Assembly (NCBI RefSeq): GCF_009928445.1
Contig: NZ_JAABNO010000001.1
Span: 372,001 to 436,000 of the forward strand
DNA from: Clostridium sp. C8-1-8
Lineage (GTDB): Bacteria; Bacillota; Clostridia; Clostridiales; Clostridiaceae
Reading direction: 5' to 3'
Length of the DNA stretch: 64,000 bases
Below are positions 17,773 through 27,606 of this stretch, one piece after another (the stretch's first letter is position 1; each line of letters starts with the position of its first letter). The translations under genes were made by a program, and so were the position numbers. The notes beneath the pieces were generated by a model. That model was not told the origin of the DNA and did not search any database. It saw only the letters and a program-made list of their open reading frames with translations.

Positions 17773-18726
17773 GTGTATTTGAAGATTAATGAAGAAATAA
17801 GAAATGCAAAGGAAAAGGTTAAGGAAAAAGAACATATAGAGCAAAGAATTAAAGACTTAAAAGAACTATTAGATAGCTATGAAAAAGAACTAGTCGAGTT
17901 AAAGGCACAGCTTGCAGAAGAAGAGTTAGATGTGAAAAGACTTGAAGGAATTACTTTATCAAATCTCTTAGCATTAATTCTTCATAACAAAGAAGAAAAA
18001 CTTGATAAAGAGAAAAAAGAATATATTGAGATTAAACTTAAGTTTGATCATTGTAGCCAAAAAGTATCAGATGTTCGTGAGGATTTAGACAAGTTAAGAA
18101 AAGAGCTTGATAGGGTAGGTGATGCAAATATCCAGTATAAAAAACTTATGAAAGAAAAAGAAGAAGAGTTAAAATCTATTGGAAGTGAAGCTTCTAAAGA
18201 GAAACTAAGAGGCTTAGAAGCCTTAAGATTAGATTTATGTACTAGCATAAAAGAATTAAGGGAAGCAGTGCTGGCAGGGGAGAACTTACTTGCGTGTATA
18301 GATGATGCTCAAAATAGTTTATCTAGTGCTAAAAATTGGGGAACGTTAGATTTGTTCAGTGATAGCATAATTGTATCTATGGAGAAGTATGAAAAGGTTG
18401 ATGATACCCAGGTTAAGCTTAATAAGATTCCATATCTTGTAGATAAGTTCAAAAAGGAATTGGCAGACGTAACTGAATCCTTTGAGACTATTTCAAATAA
18501 GATAGAGTTTTCTCTAATTACTAAAACTGTTGATATATTCTTTGATAATATATTTACAGATATGAGTGTACTTGCTAGGATTGAGGAAAGTTACGATGAG
18601 ATAAGACCTTTAGCTAGATATGTAGACGAATGTATAATAGGCTTAAAGAAGCAAAAAGAACGTCTTGAAGATGAGGTAATAAATATAGATTTTGAGATTA
18701 ATCAGTTTATAGAGTTAGAGGTTTGA
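17773..18726 (+). CDS. Coiled-coil protein of unknown function
   Basis: 317 aa, GTG start behind TGGAGAT. Almost the whole protein is charged helix. Long coiled coils lie at about residues 10-65 and 75-150 (EYIEIKLKFDHCSQKVSDVR...) and at the C-terminus (ECIIGLKKQKERLEDEV). No signal peptide, membrane helix or enzymatic motif. The part around residues 180-260 is less regular and may be a helical bundle. I do not recognise the family. Monocistronic with a terminator. Confidence 0.6.
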   Translation: MYLKINEEIRNAKEKVKEKEHIEQRIKDLKELLDSYEKELVELKAQLAEEELDVKRLEGITLSNLLALILHNKEEKLDKEKKEYIEIKLKFDHCSQKVSDVREDLDKLRKELDRVGDANIQYKKLMKEKEEELKSIGSEASKEKLRGLEALRLDLCTSIKELREAVLAGENLLACIDDAQNSLSSAKNWGTLDLFSDSIIVSMEKYEKVDDTQVKLNKIPYLVDKFKKELADVTESFETISNKIEFSLITKTVDIFFDNIFTDMSVLARIEESYDEIRPLARYVDECIIGLKKQKERLEDEVINIDFEINQFIELEV

Positions 18727-18735
18727 TGGTAATAT

Positions 18736-18787
18736 AACCACTTGGAGTTTAATACATCTATATGAGTATATTTAACTCCAGGTGGTT
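18736..18787 (+). terminator. Terminator after the coiled-coil gene
   Basis: Imperfect inverted repeat AACCACTTGGAGTT...AACTCCAGGTGGTT followed by TTTTC. Confidence 0.7.
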
Positions 18788-18836
18788 TTCTATTAGATAA
18801 AGATAGCAATTTGAAATGTTTAGAGAGGCTTGTTAG

Positions 18837-18960
18837 TAGGTTGTGCAGTAAAAAAGAAAACTTACTTAGCTATTAGATTTTTCTAATATGTATTTGGAGT
18901 GGCAGATGGGTAAAAGAAGACATCAAAGAAGGTCACTTTAGCGAATTTTTTAAAAACTTA
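18837..18960 (+). repeat. Intergenic repeat A, decayed third copy
   Basis: By eye this aligns with the tandem elements at 25,710-26,060: a GCAGTAAAAAA stretch, AGATTTTTCTAATATGTATT, GGCAGATGGGTAAAAG, and the GAAGGTCACTTTAGCGA tail ending in a T run. It is clearly diverged. It lies upstream of the GH13 gene; a weak cre-like TGTAAACGATATTG follows at 18,962-18,975. Confidence 0.45.
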
Positions 18961-19056
18961 ATGTAAACGATATTGATATATTTAGGAAAGTGCAGTAAAG
19001 TAATTATATAGTTTAAACGCTTAACTGAATTTAATTAAAATATTGAGGTGAAGAAT

Positions 19057-20346
19057 ATGGCAAAGGATACCTGTAAGAGTTTAAGAAACAAAATAATTTA
19101 TTCGATTTTTGTAAGGAATTATGGTAAGAATGGAACATTTAAAGATGTGGAAGAAGACCTTGCTAGAATAAAGGAATTAGGAACAGATATAGTATGGTTG
19201 CTCCCAATTCATCCTATAGGAGAAAAAAATAGAAAAGGTGTATTAGGATCACCATATGCTATCAAGGATTATAGAGGAATAAACTCTGAGTATGGAACTA
19301 TAGAAGATTTTAAAAGTCTTGTAGATAAGATACATGAATTTGGAATGCTATGTATGATAGACGTAGTTTATAATCATACTTCACCAGACTCGTGGCTGGT
19401 AGATAATCATCCAGAGTATTTCTATAGAAAACCAGATGGGAACATGGGGAATAAAGTTGGTGACTGGACCGATATAGTAGACTTGGATTATAACAATAAG
19501 GATTTATGGGAATATCAAATAGAAACCTTAAAGTATTGGGCATCTATTGGGGTAGATGGATTTAGATGTGATGTGGCTCCTTTAGTTCCATTAGATTTCT
19601 GGTTGCTTGCAAGGCAATCGGTTGCACAAGTAAATCCTGATCATATATGGCTTTCAGAAACTGTTCATCCTCACTTCTTACTTGAAATGAGAAAACATGG
19701 ATTTGTAGGGCTTTCAGATAGTGAAATATACCAAGCTTTTGATATAACTTATGATTATGATGTGAATGTTGAGTATACTGGATATTTTGATAAAAAAAAT
19801 AGTTTGAAAGATTATATAAATAAAGTAAAAATGCAAGATGGAATGTATCCAGACAATTACGTTAAACTTAGATTTTTAGAAAATCATGATCAACCTAGAG
19901 CTAAGAAGTTTATACCAGATGAAGAGGCGTTAAGAATCTGGACAGGATTTTTATATTTCCAAAAAGGAGCAACTTTAATTTATGCTGGCCAAGAAGCTCA
20001 AGATTCAAACTGTCCTAGTTTATTTGACAGTGATAAAGTGAATTGGGACAACTTGAAGGAAGATTATGTATCCCTATTAAAAAGATTAGCACAAATAAAG
20101 AGAAGGGATATTGTTGCTAGTGGATTCTATACAGTTGATTGTGTAGAGAATAATGTTATAATTGCCTCTTACGAAAAAGATAATAATAGATTGTTAGGAA
20201 TTTTCAATGTAAGTAAAGCTGAAGGCAATATGCATATTTCTTTAGCAGATGGAGTTTATAAGAATATTATAGATGATAGCGATATTCATATATTAGAAGG
20301 TAAGGTAAAGTTAGTTAATAAGCCTATTATAATAGATTTAAATTAA
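19057..20346 (+). CDS. Intracellular GH13 alpha-amylase-family enzyme
   Basis: 429 aa from the ATG at 19,057 (GAGGTGA 5 bases upstream), no signal peptide. The (beta/alpha)8 signature regions are present: DVVYNHTS, GFRCDVA with nucleophile D172, WLSETV with acid/base E201, and FLENHDQPR with D278. It is shorter than secreted amylases and ends with a small beta domain. It should act on alpha-glucosidic bonds in the cytoplasm (maltodextrin hydrolysis or transfer); the exact specificity cannot be read from sequence. A single gene, without a maltose transport neighbour in the window. Confidence 0.85.
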   Translation: MAKDTCKSLRNKIIYSIFVRNYGKNGTFKDVEEDLARIKELGTDIVWLLPIHPIGEKNRKGVLGSPYAIKDYRGINSEYGTIEDFKSLVDKIHEFGMLCMIDVVYNHTSPDSWLVDNHPEYFYRKPDGNMGNKVGDWTDIVDLDYNNKDLWEYQIETLKYWASIGVDGFRCDVAPLVPLDFWLLARQSVAQVNPDHIWLSETVHPHFLLEMRKHGFVGLSDSEIYQAFDITYDYDVNVEYTGYFDKKNSLKDYINKVKMQDGMYPDNYVKLRFLENHDQPRAKKFIPDEEALRIWTGFLYFQKGATLIYAGQEAQDSNCPSLFDSDKVNWDNLKEDYVSLLKRLAQIKRRDIVASGFYTVDCVENNVIIASYEKDNNRLLGIFNVSKAEGNMHISLADGVYKNIIDDSDIHILEGKVKLVNKPIIIDLN

Positions 20347-20395
20347 GGTATATTGGTATTATAAAACTTGTATTCTAAAATGTTGATTGTAATTT

Positions 20396-20436
20396 GTAAA
20401 GATGCATCACTTCGAATTGAAGTGATGCATCTTTAC
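20396..20436. terminator. Terminator hairpin between the GH13 gene and murC
   Basis: Perfect 18-bp arms (20396-20413 / 20419-20436) with loop GAATT, between convergent genes. The stem sequence AAAGATGCATCACTTC resembles hairpins near 28,614 and 32,256. Confidence 0.8.
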
Positions 20437-20521
20437 TGATTTTACTAAAGATATTTTCAACATAGGAGGCATATTAAAATGCCTGCTATCAAGTGGTGTG
20501 TTTTGTAAAACTGCTTTACAA

Positions 20522-21898
20522 TTATTCTTCTAAAAATAATTCTCCAACCTTAACTACATCTCCAGCCCCAACAGTAATTAGAAGATCTCCATCAGATGCT
20601 TTACCTTTTACATATTTAACTGCTTCCTCATGTGAGTGAACATTTATACAGTGTATACCTTTTGCTCTTATTGCTTCGCCTAATTCATCAGAAGTAACAA
20701 GGCCAGTATTTTTTTCTCTAGCAGCGTAAATATCCATAAGGATTAGCTCATCAGCATCATTAAAGGCTTCTGTAAAGTCGCTAAAAAGACTTTTAGTCCT
20801 TGTATAAGTGTGAGGTTGAAAAACACAATAAACTGACTTATGAGGTATTTTTTTTGCTGTGCTTAAAGTAGCTTTTATTTCAGCAGGATGATGAGCATAA
20901 TCGTCTATTACTGTAATTCCAGATTTATGTCCCTTAAGTTCAAATCTTTTGTGAGCATTTTTAAATGCTGATAGTCCATCAATTATGTCTTTTTCAGGTA
21001 TTTCTAATATTATACCAATACATATTGAAGAAAGAGCATTCAAAATATTATGCTTTCCAGGTACATTCAAACTAATTGAGAACATTTTGATATTATCTTT
21101 AAACACATCAAAAGTCGCACAACCATTGACATTGAAAGTTATATTCTTAGCGATTATATTACCTTCTTCTATGCCATAACTTAGTGTGTTACATTTCGCA
21201 TTATTAATTATAGACATTACTCTTTCGTCATCAGCGTATCCAACTAAGTAACCATTGCTAGGAATTATAGAAGCGAATTTTTTAAAAGTTTCTTGGATAT
21301 GATTTATATCCTTATAATAATCTAAATGATCAGCATCAATATTTAGGATAATTCCTATAAATGGTGAGAACTTTAAAAATGATTCCTTATATTCACATGC
21401 CTCTGTGATAAAGTACTCACTGTTCCCTACTCTAAAATTACCATTTATAACATCAAGGTCACCACCAACAAGTATGGTTGGATCAAGCTGTGCTTTTAAT
21501 GTTATATGCGAAACCATAGAAGTACATGTTGTTTTACCATGGGTACCTGCGACAGCAACCCCATATTTGTGTCCAAGCATTATTTTTCCTAAAAATTCAG
21601 CTCTATCCATTAAGAGAATGTTTTTTCTCTGTGCTTCTAACAGTTCAGGGTTGTCAGAAGGTATAGCTGCTGTATAAACTACTAAATCTACATCTTTTAG
21701 ATTACTACTATCATGTCCTATGTAAATTTCTGCACCTTCATTTTTTAGTCTGCTTGTTATTTCTGATTCCTTTGCATCAGAACCGGATACTTTATAGCCT
21801 TCTCTTAAGAGAACAGCAGCAAGACCACTCATACTTATTCCACCGATACCTATAAAATGTACTTTCTTATTTTTATCTTTTATAAAATTAAATGACAA
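20522..21898 (-). CDS. murC: UDP-N-acetylmuramate--L-alanine ligase
   Basis: 458 aa from the TTG at 21,898, which follows AAAGGAGTTGATATC; a longer in-frame start at 21,925 has no ribosome site. It adds L-Ala to UDP-MurNAc with ATP in the cytoplasm, the first peptide step of peptidoglycan synthesis. Motifs: N-terminal [17 protein letters not shown] loop GTHGKTTC (about residue 110), central IDADHLDYY, and [16 protein letters not shown]. Stands alone, convergent with the GH13 gene. Confidence 0.95.
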   Translation of the reverse strand: MSFNFIKDKNKKVHFIGIGGISMSGLAAVLLREGYKVSGSDAKESEITSRLKNEGAEIYIGHDSSNLKDVDLVVYTAAIPSDNPELLEAQRKNILLMDRAEFLGKIMLGHKYGVAVAGTHGKTTCTSMVSHITLKAQLDPTILVGGDLDVINGNFRVGNSEYFITEACEYKESFLKFSPFIGIILNIDADHLDYYKDINHIQETFKKFASIIPSNGYLVGYADDERVMSIINNAKCNTLSYGIEEGNIIAKNITFNVNGCATFDVFKDNIKMFSISLNVPGKHNILNALSSICIGIILEIPEKDIIDGLSAFKNAHKRFELKGHKSGITVIDDYAHHPAEIKATLSTAKKIPHKSVYCVFQPHTYTRTKSLFSDFTEAFNDADELILMDIYAAREKNTGLVTSDELGEAIRAKGIHCINVHSHEEAVKYVKGKASDGDLLITVGAGDVVKVGELFLEE

Positions 21899-22139
21899 GA
21901 TATCAACTCCTTTATAAATTACCATTTATAATTATATACACTTTTTAAAAAATGCACACTCAATAAAACATAATTCATAATTATTTTATGAAAAAAAGTA
22001 AATTTTGCTACTTATTTCTTATATAAATTATTTTGTTGTTAATATATATGTAATACTGTATTATTTGTTATAAAGACAAGGCAATATTTGAGTATAAGCT
22101 CAATAAAGATGTTATAAAAGGGGAGTTAGAGATAGGGTT

Positions 22140-22685
22140 ATGGAGGATAAATACATATATTTGATCTTTTCAAAGACAGGAACATGGCTTTCGAGAATAA
22201 TATATTTAATTACAAAAAATAAATATGCACATTCTTCTCTAAGTATGGATGGTTCCTTAACTAAGATGTATTCTTTTGGGAGAACAAATCCCAAAAACCC
22301 TTTTTCAGGTGGATTTGTAGAAGAAAATATTTATGAAGGTGTATATAAAATATTTAGAAATAGTGAATGTATAGTATATAAAATGAAAATTTCTGAAGAA
22401 CAATATAAATTAGTTAAAGAAGAAGTAGACAAGTTTGTAAATAGGAAATATGAGTTAAGATATAATTTTGTTGGACTGTTTGGTGTGCTTTTTAATAAAC
22501 CAGTAAAGAGAAAAAATCATTATTTTTGTACCCAGTTCGTTTCTCAAATTCTTGTCAACGGGAACATATATGACTTTAAAAAGGAAGTGGAGCTTATTAA
22601 AGTTGATGACTTGACAGATATCCCAGATAAAGAACTGATTTATAAAGGCAATATATACGATTACTGCAATAGGATAACAATTTAA
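22140..22685 (+). CDS. Probable permuted NlpC/P60-like protein
   Basis: 181 aa. The arrangement NKYAHSSLSMDG (His near residue 32) followed about 90 residues later by YFCTQFVSQIL (Cys near residue 125) matches circularly permuted papain-like proteins of the YiiX/NlpC-P60 superfamily, where His precedes Cys. Members cleave amide or ester bonds in peptides or lipids. No signal peptide, so it is probably cytoplasmic or membrane-associated. The ribosome site is weak. A short basic ORF follows 67 bases downstream, perhaps co-transcribed. The assignment rests on the two motifs only. Confidence 0.55.
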   Translation: MEDKYIYLIFSKTGTWLSRIIYLITKNKYAHSSLSMDGSLTKMYSFGRTNPKNPFSGGFVEENIYEGVYKIFRNSECIVYKMKISEEQYKLVKEEVDKFVNRKYELRYNFVGLFGVLFNKPVKRKNHYFCTQFVSQILVNGNIYDFKKEVELIKVDDLTDIPDKELIYKGNIYDYCNRITI

Positions 22686-22752
22686 AGGTAATGAATTTAG
22701 GAATAAAAAGTTTTTCACTGTAAAAGATAATTACGAAAGGAGAGGATGAATG

Positions 22753-22887
22753 ATGTCAAATAAAATAAGAAATAATGTAACTGATGATGGAAAGAGAAGA
22801 CAAAAGCTTCATAAAGATAAGGATAATAAGGGGAATGCAAAGAATATCCCTCAATACCAGAATCTCAACGGAGAACCTATAAGATAA
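22753..22887 (+). CDS. Small basic hypothetical protein (44 aa)
   Basis: ATG at 22,753 behind GAAAGGAGAGGATGA, a strong ribosome site; 44 codons ending at TAA and followed directly by a terminator. Sequence is MSNKIRNNVTDDGKRRQKLH, then a Lys/Asp/Asn-rich part ending LNGEPIR. Highly charged and probably disordered; its size and composition recall small spore-associated or nucleic-acid-binding peptides, but I recognise no family. The clear ribosome site and terminator make it a likely real gene. Confidence 0.6.
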   Translation: MSNKIRNNVTDDGKRRQKLHKDKDNKGNAKNIPQYQNLNGEPIR

Positions 22888-22890
22888 AAT

Positions 22891-22932
22891 AAAGGACTCA
22901 ACTATATTTCAGAAATAATAGTTGAGTCCTTT
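22891..22932. terminator. Bidirectional terminator
   Basis: Perfect 15-bp arms AAAGGACTCAACTAT / ATAGTTGAGTCCTTT, between convergent genes. Confidence 0.85.
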
Positions 22933-22936
22933 ACAT

Positions 22937-23998
22937 CTATATTAAGTCTACTATTCTAAGAGTAGATTCATTAATCAAGTTGACTAAATTACCTTCTAGT
23001 GATAGCAAAGGACGTGTAATGGAATTTGAATCTATTTTTACTACCTTCCCTATTTTTCCATTGTTGAGAACTACTAGTTCTCCTATATAGTAGTTTAATA
23101 TATTATCTATAAATATAGTTCCTATTATAGGATCAAGTTTCCCGAATATTTCACACTTTATTTCTTCCAACACATCAAGAGCGCATAGTTTATTTTTATA
23201 TACCCTATTAGAGGTCATGGCATCAAATATATCTGCGATTGCTATTATCTTTGCAAACTTAGGGATTTGGGGGCCTTTTATTTTAAGTGGATAGCCTGTA
23301 CCATCTTCTCTTTCGTGATGGAATAGTATTCCAAATAGGATCGATTGATCTATGTAAGGAACCTTTTTAGCAATATCATATCCTAAAGTTGAATGAGTTC
23401 TACAAAGATTAATTTCATCTTCAGTAAGCTTCGATTTTTTATTTAGAATTCTAGGATTTATCTTAATCTTTCCTATGTCGTGTAGCAATGCCGCATATGT
23501 CAAAAATATAAGTTCTTTTTTTGGGAGCTGAAGCCACCTGCCAATTAGTGAGCTAATTGTTGCTACATTGACGCAATGTCGTGTGAGGTATTTATCTTCA
23601 TTTCTTTCATCAATTATATTTCTTATCACTAATCCTGTTTCGGTTAGTTGTTCCATTATGCTGTCAGAAATACATCTTACTTCAGACATATTAAACTTAT
23701 CTGTATTTTTTATGGAATCAAAGATGTTTTCCGCAATCTCGGACATTTTATCAAACGATTTTTCAATGTTGCTAATTTTAATAGAATTTCTATTCTCAAA
23801 TAATAGTGCATTATTTGGGTTTGTTTCTGAATAAATTACTATGTCTGAAAGGGGAAAATTAAGCTTTATTTTTTCAGCTATATTTTCAGTTATTTCAGTG
23901 CCTTTAGTTAACAATGTCAAGTTATTAATAGTAAAATCTTTAGCTACTATCATTCCACTTTTTAGTTCATGAGATGGAATTTGCTGAAAAATATTCAT
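22937..23998 (-). CDS. HD-GYP domain protein, probable cyclic-di-GMP phosphodiesterase
   Basis: 353 aa. The N-terminal about 130 residues form an unassigned helical region, with no REC or PAS motif. The HD-GYP domain has H141, H173-D174 (LLHDIGKIKI), HSTLGYDIAKK, H227-H228 (HHEREDGTGYP) and the GYP triad at 235-237, all metal and substrate determinants intact. It should hydrolyse c-di-GMP (or pGpG) and so lower this second messenger. A short beta tail (IGELVVLNNGKIGKVVKID) follows. ATG behind AAAGGAAGG. Single gene. Confidence 0.9.
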   Translation of the reverse strand: MNIFQQIPSHELKSGMIVAKDFTINNLTLLTKGTEITENIAEKIKLNFPLSDIVIYSETNPNNALLFENRNSIKISNIEKSFDKMSEIAENIFDSIKNTDKFNMSEVRCISDSIMEQLTETGLVIRNIIDERNEDKYLTRHCVNVATISSLIGRWLQLPKKELIFLTYAALLHDIGKIKINPRILNKKSKLTEDEINLCRTHSTLGYDIAKKVPYIDQSILFGILFHHEREDGTGYPLKIKGPQIPKFAKIIAIADIFDAMTSNRVYKNKLCALDVLEEIKCEIFGKLDPIIGTIFIDNILNYYIGELVVLNNGKIGKVVKIDSNSITRPLLSLEGNLVNLINESTLRIVDLI

Positions 23999-24403
23999 GT
24001 TTTTACCTTCCTTTGGAAATTATCGCTTCAAGCTTACAATTTAGTAATGTATTTAATAGTAGTGTCTTATAATTAGGATTTGCTTAATTCTCACCATTTT
24101 TTACTGGTAGGTAGTTATAATGGTGCCTATAAATCTAAACTACCTACATTTTACTATATTATATATTATATATTATATTAGAATTTAATAGAAAGATTAA
24201 TAGTATATGTATTAATTTCAAAAAAACGAACTATTAATAGTACATCTAATAGCTAAAAATTACAATAAAATTAACTATATGGTTGTAAAACTATAATAAA
24301 GTGGTTAAAAAGATTGATTATGGATATAATATTGAATACAATATGAATAATAGATTATATTTTTATATGTATAATTCGTAAAGTTTATGATGTAGGTGAT
24401 ATA
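23999..24403. other. Intergenic region with small hairpin and possible PurR box
   Basis: About 400 bp between divergent genes. A 10-bp inverted repeat (24,117-24,126 / 24,138-24,147, GTAGGTAGTT) forms a hairpin without a T run. AAAAACGAACTAT near 24,223 resembles a single PurBox half-site upstream of purR, but the second inverted box expected for PurR was not found. The rest is AT-rich. Confidence 0.4.
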
Positions 24404-25219
24404 GTGGAAAAGATAAGTAGAAATGGTAGAATTGCGGCTATAACTAAATATTTAATAGAAAATCCTAATAAAGTAATCGGTTTAAATACTTTTTCAGAGT
24501 TATTAAATGCGGCTAAGTCGACTATAAGTGAAGATATTGTTATAGTAAGAGAATTGTTAGAAAAGATGGATATGGGAAGAATTGAAACAATATCTGGTGC
24601 AGCTGGAGGCATAAAGTATATAGCAGAAATAGGAGAAGCTGCTAAGAAAGACTTTGCTAATAAATTATGTGAAATGTTAAAAGATACTAACAGAGTAGTT
24701 CCTGGTAATTTTATTTATATGACTGATGTTATGTACAATCCTCAGATTATAAGTACAGCTGGACTGATTTTGTCTTCATTTTTCAATAAAGATGAGGTTG
24801 ATTATGTTGTTACGGTAGAGACTAAAGGAATACCTTTAGCTTATGAGGTAGCAAGATATCTTGGAGTACAGCTTGTTATTGCTAGAAGGGATAGTAAAGT
24901 TACCGAAGGTCCGACTGTAACTATAAATTATGTTTCTGGTTCATCAGGAAGACTTCAGCAAATGTCATTATCAAAAAGATCACTAAGAAATGGGAGTAAG
25001 TGTATATTTATAGATGATTTTATGAAGGGTGGAGGAACTGCTAAAGGTATTACAGACCTTTTGAAGGAATTTGATAGCAATCTTATCGGCATAGGTGTAT
25101 TAGTTGACAACGTAGGGGCTAATAAGAAGCTCATTAACAATTATGTTGCAATAGCTGAGCTAAAGGGTGTAGAGGAAAGTGGAGATGTAATAATGAACCC
25201 GTCAGCATTATTTCAATAA
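24404..25219 (+). CDS. purR: Pur operon repressor
   Basis: 271 aa, GTG start with TAGGTGATATA upstream. The N-terminal winged helix (about 1-70; LNAAKSTISEDIVIVRELL) binds DNA. The C-terminal phosphoribosyltransferase-like domain contains VETKGIPLAYEVARYLG and the PRPP-binding loop FIDDFMKGGGTAKG. It represses purine synthesis genes and is released by PRPP. It lies in the conserved order purR-spoVG-glmU-prs, where prs makes PRPP. The usual yabJ gene between purR and spoVG is missing, as in many clostridia. Confidence 0.95.
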   Translation: MEKISRNGRIAAITKYLIENPNKVIGLNTFSELLNAAKSTISEDIVIVRELLEKMDMGRIETISGAAGGIKYIAEIGEAAKKDFANKLCEMLKDTNRVVPGNFIYMTDVMYNPQIISTAGLILSSFFNKDEVDYVVTVETKGIPLAYEVARYLGVQLVIARRDSKVTEGPTVTINYVSGSSGRLQQMSLSKRSLRNGSKCIFIDDFMKGGGTAKGITDLLKEFDSNLIGIGVLVDNVGANKKLINNYVAIAELKGVEESGDVIMNPSALFQ

Positions 25220-25371
25220 CAGTTAATAATATTAATATGCTTTTAGATATTATATAAAATATATAATTTAAAGGATAATAAAAAATTTTCAAAAAATTTA
25301 ATTAAAAAAAGAGGAATTCAGTAATTTTTAGAGAATTTATAAATCAATAAAGCAACTGGAGGTGTAGTGAA

Positions 25372-25650
25372 GTGCAAATCACAGACGTTAGAATCAGAAA
25401 GATAGCTGCTGAGGGAAAAATGAAGGCAATAGTTTCTGTAACTTTTGATAATGAATTCGTAGTTCATGATATTAAGGTTATAGAAGGTCAAAATGGTCTA
25501 TTTATTGCTATGCCAAGCAGAAAGACTCCAGATGGAGAATTTAAAGACATAGCCCATCCAATAAATACTGATACTAGAGAAAAAATTCAAGAAGCTATTT
25601 TAACTGAATATGAAAAGGCATTAGAATCAGATACTGAAGATGCTGAGTAA
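25372..25650 (+). CDS. spoVG: SpoVG, RNA/DNA-binding septation and sporulation regulator
   Basis: 92 aa, full length; GTG start with GGAGGTG upstream. The SpoVG beta-sheet motif [20 protein letters not shown] and the basic region [20 protein letters not shown] are intact. SpoVG influences sporulation, septation and capsule genes through nucleic-acid binding. It is followed by a short terminator (25,658-25,682) and the tandem repeat A elements. Confidence 0.95.
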   Translation: MQITDVRIRKIAAEGKMKAIVSVTFDNEFVVHDIKVIEGQNGLFIAMPSRKTPDGEFKDIAHPINTDTREKIQEAILTEYEKALESDTEDAE

Positions 25651-25657
25651 TATGGAT

Positions 25658-25682
25658 AAAGGGAAGTTACTACTTCCTTTTA
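25658..25682 (+). terminator. Short terminator after spoVG
   Basis: AAGGGAAG-TTACTA-CTTCCTTT hairpin followed by TTAT. Confidence 0.6.
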
Positions 25683-25709
25683 TTTCTGTTTATGAAAGTA
25701 TAAATTTTC

Positions 25710-25869
25710 TTCTAGTTAAATCTAGTGATGTCAAGAACTTAGAATAGCTATTTAGGTTAAACAGCAAAAAATAAATCATATTCGCCTGCCAGATTTTCCT
25801 CATATACATTCGGAAAGGCAGATGCGCAAAGAAAAGTTACTGAAGAAGGTCGCTTCAGTAACTTTTTAC
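25710..25869 (+). repeat. Intergenic repeat A, copy 1 (candidate structured RNA)
   Basis: First of two tandem copies offset by 182 bp. It contains a conserved stem CGCCTGCC...GGCAGATGCG (25,783-25,826) with an inner TTCC/GGAA pairing, then a perfect 14-bp terminator stem (25,832-25,845 / 25,853-25,866, loop AAGGTCG). No ORF. Structure plus terminal terminator suggests a small RNA unit, or a repeated termination element behind spoVG. Confidence 0.6.
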
Positions 25870-25891
25870 TGTATAGGAAATTATAAAAAAA

Positions 25892-26060
25892 TTCTAGTTA
25901 AACCTAGTGATCTCAAGAACTTAGAACAGCTATTTAGGGTAAACAGTAAAAAATAAATCATATTCGCCTGCCAGATTTTCCTCATGTACATTCGGAAAGG
26001 CAAATGCGCAAAACAAAAAAGTTACTGAAGAAGGTCGCTTCAGCAACTTTTTTGTTTTGC
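25892..26060 (+). repeat. Intergenic repeat A, copy 2 (candidate structured RNA)
   Basis: Second tandem copy, about 90% identical to copy 1 by eye. The CGCCTGCC stem is kept, with GGCAAATGCG on the 3' side. The terminator stem is longer here (26,008-26,030 / 26,038-26,060, 23 bp with one mismatch, same AAGGTCG loop). It ends about 140 bp before glmU. Confidence 0.6.
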
Positions 26061-26198
26061 GGTTATATGTTAATTCATTTTTCACAAAAAGTTGAAATGC
26101 AGGGGCATTTAAAATATAATATAATAGGCGTTAAGCTTGAGATATTAAATTAATAATATATACTATTAGATTTATATAACTCATAAAGAGGTGATTTG

Positions 26199-27566
26199 AT
26201 GTATAAATGTGCTATAATATTAGCAGCTGGACAAGGGAAAAGGATAAAGTCAACCTTACCCAAGGTATTGCATAAGGTTGTAGGCAAAGAGATGGTTAAC
26301 CATGTTATTGATACCATTAGAAATGCAGAAATTGATGACATAAACGTCGTAATAGGAAAAGGTGCTGAATTAGTAAGAGAGAAAACTGCAGATAGGAATG
26401 TATCCTATTCACTACAAGAAGAGCAGTTAGGCACTGGGCATGCGGTTAAGTGCTCAAAAGAATTTTTGAATGATAAAGAAGGGGTTGTAGCAATTTTTAC
26501 AGGAGATGCCCCGTTAATAACTAGCGAAACTGTGAAAAAGCTTATAGATACACACATAAATGACAAAAATTCAGCTACTCTACTAACATCACTTATAGAC
26601 AATCCAACTGGATACGGAAGAATTGTAAGAAGCAATAATGATGTTGAAAAGATAGTGGAACACAAGGATTGTAGTGCTGAGGAACTAAAAATTAATGAGA
26701 TAAATGCAGGAATGTATTGTTTCGATATAAAGAGTTTAGTAGATGCACTAGATAAATTATCAAATAATAATGCTCAAGGTGAGTATTACTTGACAGATGT
26801 GATTGGTATATTTAAAGATGAAGATAAAAAAATTGGAGCTGTTATAACTGAATTTGAGCAAACTATAGGTGTAAATTCTAGAGTAGAACTAGCTACAGTA
26901 GAAAAGATACTTAGAGATAAGATAAATAGATATCATATGGATAACGGAGTTACAATAATAGATCCAAACGGTACTTATATAGGAATTGATGTAGTTATAG
27001 GCCAGGATACTATTATTTATCCAGGAAATTATTTAGAAGGTCATACTATCATAGGGGAAAACTGTGTTCTATATCCAAACTCAAGGATTAACAATAGTAC
27101 AATAGGTAATGACGTAGAGATACAATCTTCTGTAATAATAGATAGTATAGTTGGTAATGAAACTACAGTAGGTCCTTTTGCATATATTAGACCTGAAAGC
27201 AAGATTGGAAATAACGTAAGAATAGGTGATTTTGTAGAGATTAAAAAGTCAACTATAGATGATAATACAAAGGTTTCTCATTTGACATATATAGGAGACG
27301 CAGAGGTAGGCAAAAACTGTAATTTTGGATGCGGAACTGTTGTAGTAAATTATGATGGAAAAGATAAGCATAAAACTATCATTGGGGATAACGCCTTTAT
27401 AGGATGTAATACTAATTTGGTGTCTCCGGTGGAAGTTAAAGATAATACTTATATAGCTGCTGGCTCCACAATAACTAAAGAAGTTCCGGAAGGAAGTCTT
27501 GCAATAGCTAGAGCTAAGCAAACCAATATAGCTGGATGGGTAGATAAGAAAGGACTAAAAAAATAG
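26199..27566 (+). CDS. glmU: Bifunctional GlcNAc-1-P uridyltransferase / GlcN-1-P acetyltransferase
   Basis: 455 aa from the ATG at 26,199 (AAAGAGGTGA upstream). It makes UDP-GlcNAc for peptidoglycan and teichoic acids. The N-terminal nucleotidyltransferase has [20 protein letters not shown] and QLGTGHAVK. From about residue 250 a left-handed beta-helix of hexapeptide repeats carries the acetyltransferase ([32 protein letters not shown]). In the conserved purR-spoVG-glmU-prs cluster. Confidence 0.97.
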   Translation: MYKCAIILAAGQGKRIKSTLPKVLHKVVGKEMVNHVIDTIRNAEIDDINVVIGKGAELVREKTADRNVSYSLQEEQLGTGHAVKCSKEFLNDKEGVVAIFTGDAPLITSETVKKLIDTHINDKNSATLLTSLIDNPTGYGRIVRSNNDVEKIVEHKDCSAEELKINEINAGMYCFDIKSLVDALDKLSNNNAQGEYYLTDVIGIFKDEDKKIGAVITEFEQTIGVNSRVELATVEKILRDKINRYHMDNGVTIIDPNGTYIGIDVVIGQDTIIYPGNYLEGHTIIGENCVLYPNSRINNSTIGNDVEIQSSVIIDSIVGNETTVGPFAYIRPESKIGNNVRIGDFVEIKKSTIDDNTKVSHLTYIGDAEVGKNCNFGCGTVVVNYDGKDKHKTIIGDNAFIGCNTNLVSPVEVKDNTYIAAGSTITKEVPEGSLAIARAKQTNIAGWVDKKGLKK

Positions 27567-27606
27567 TTTTTACTGCTACCCTAAATTTTAAGGAGGTCTT
27601 CACAAT

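Noticed and set aside
19010..19025. cre site TTTAAACGCTTAAC upstream of the GH13 gene
   Set aside because: Two or more mismatches to consensus; in AT-rich DNA this is expected by chance. The site at 18,962 is similarly weak.
24222..24234. PurR operator upstream of purR
   Set aside because: Only one half-site-like sequence with a mismatch in the CCGAAC core; PurR needs two inverted boxes at fixed spacing.
25710..26060. Tandem repeats as a CRISPR array
   Set aside because: Only two long copies (about 160 bp), no short repeats with unique spacers and no cas genes nearby.
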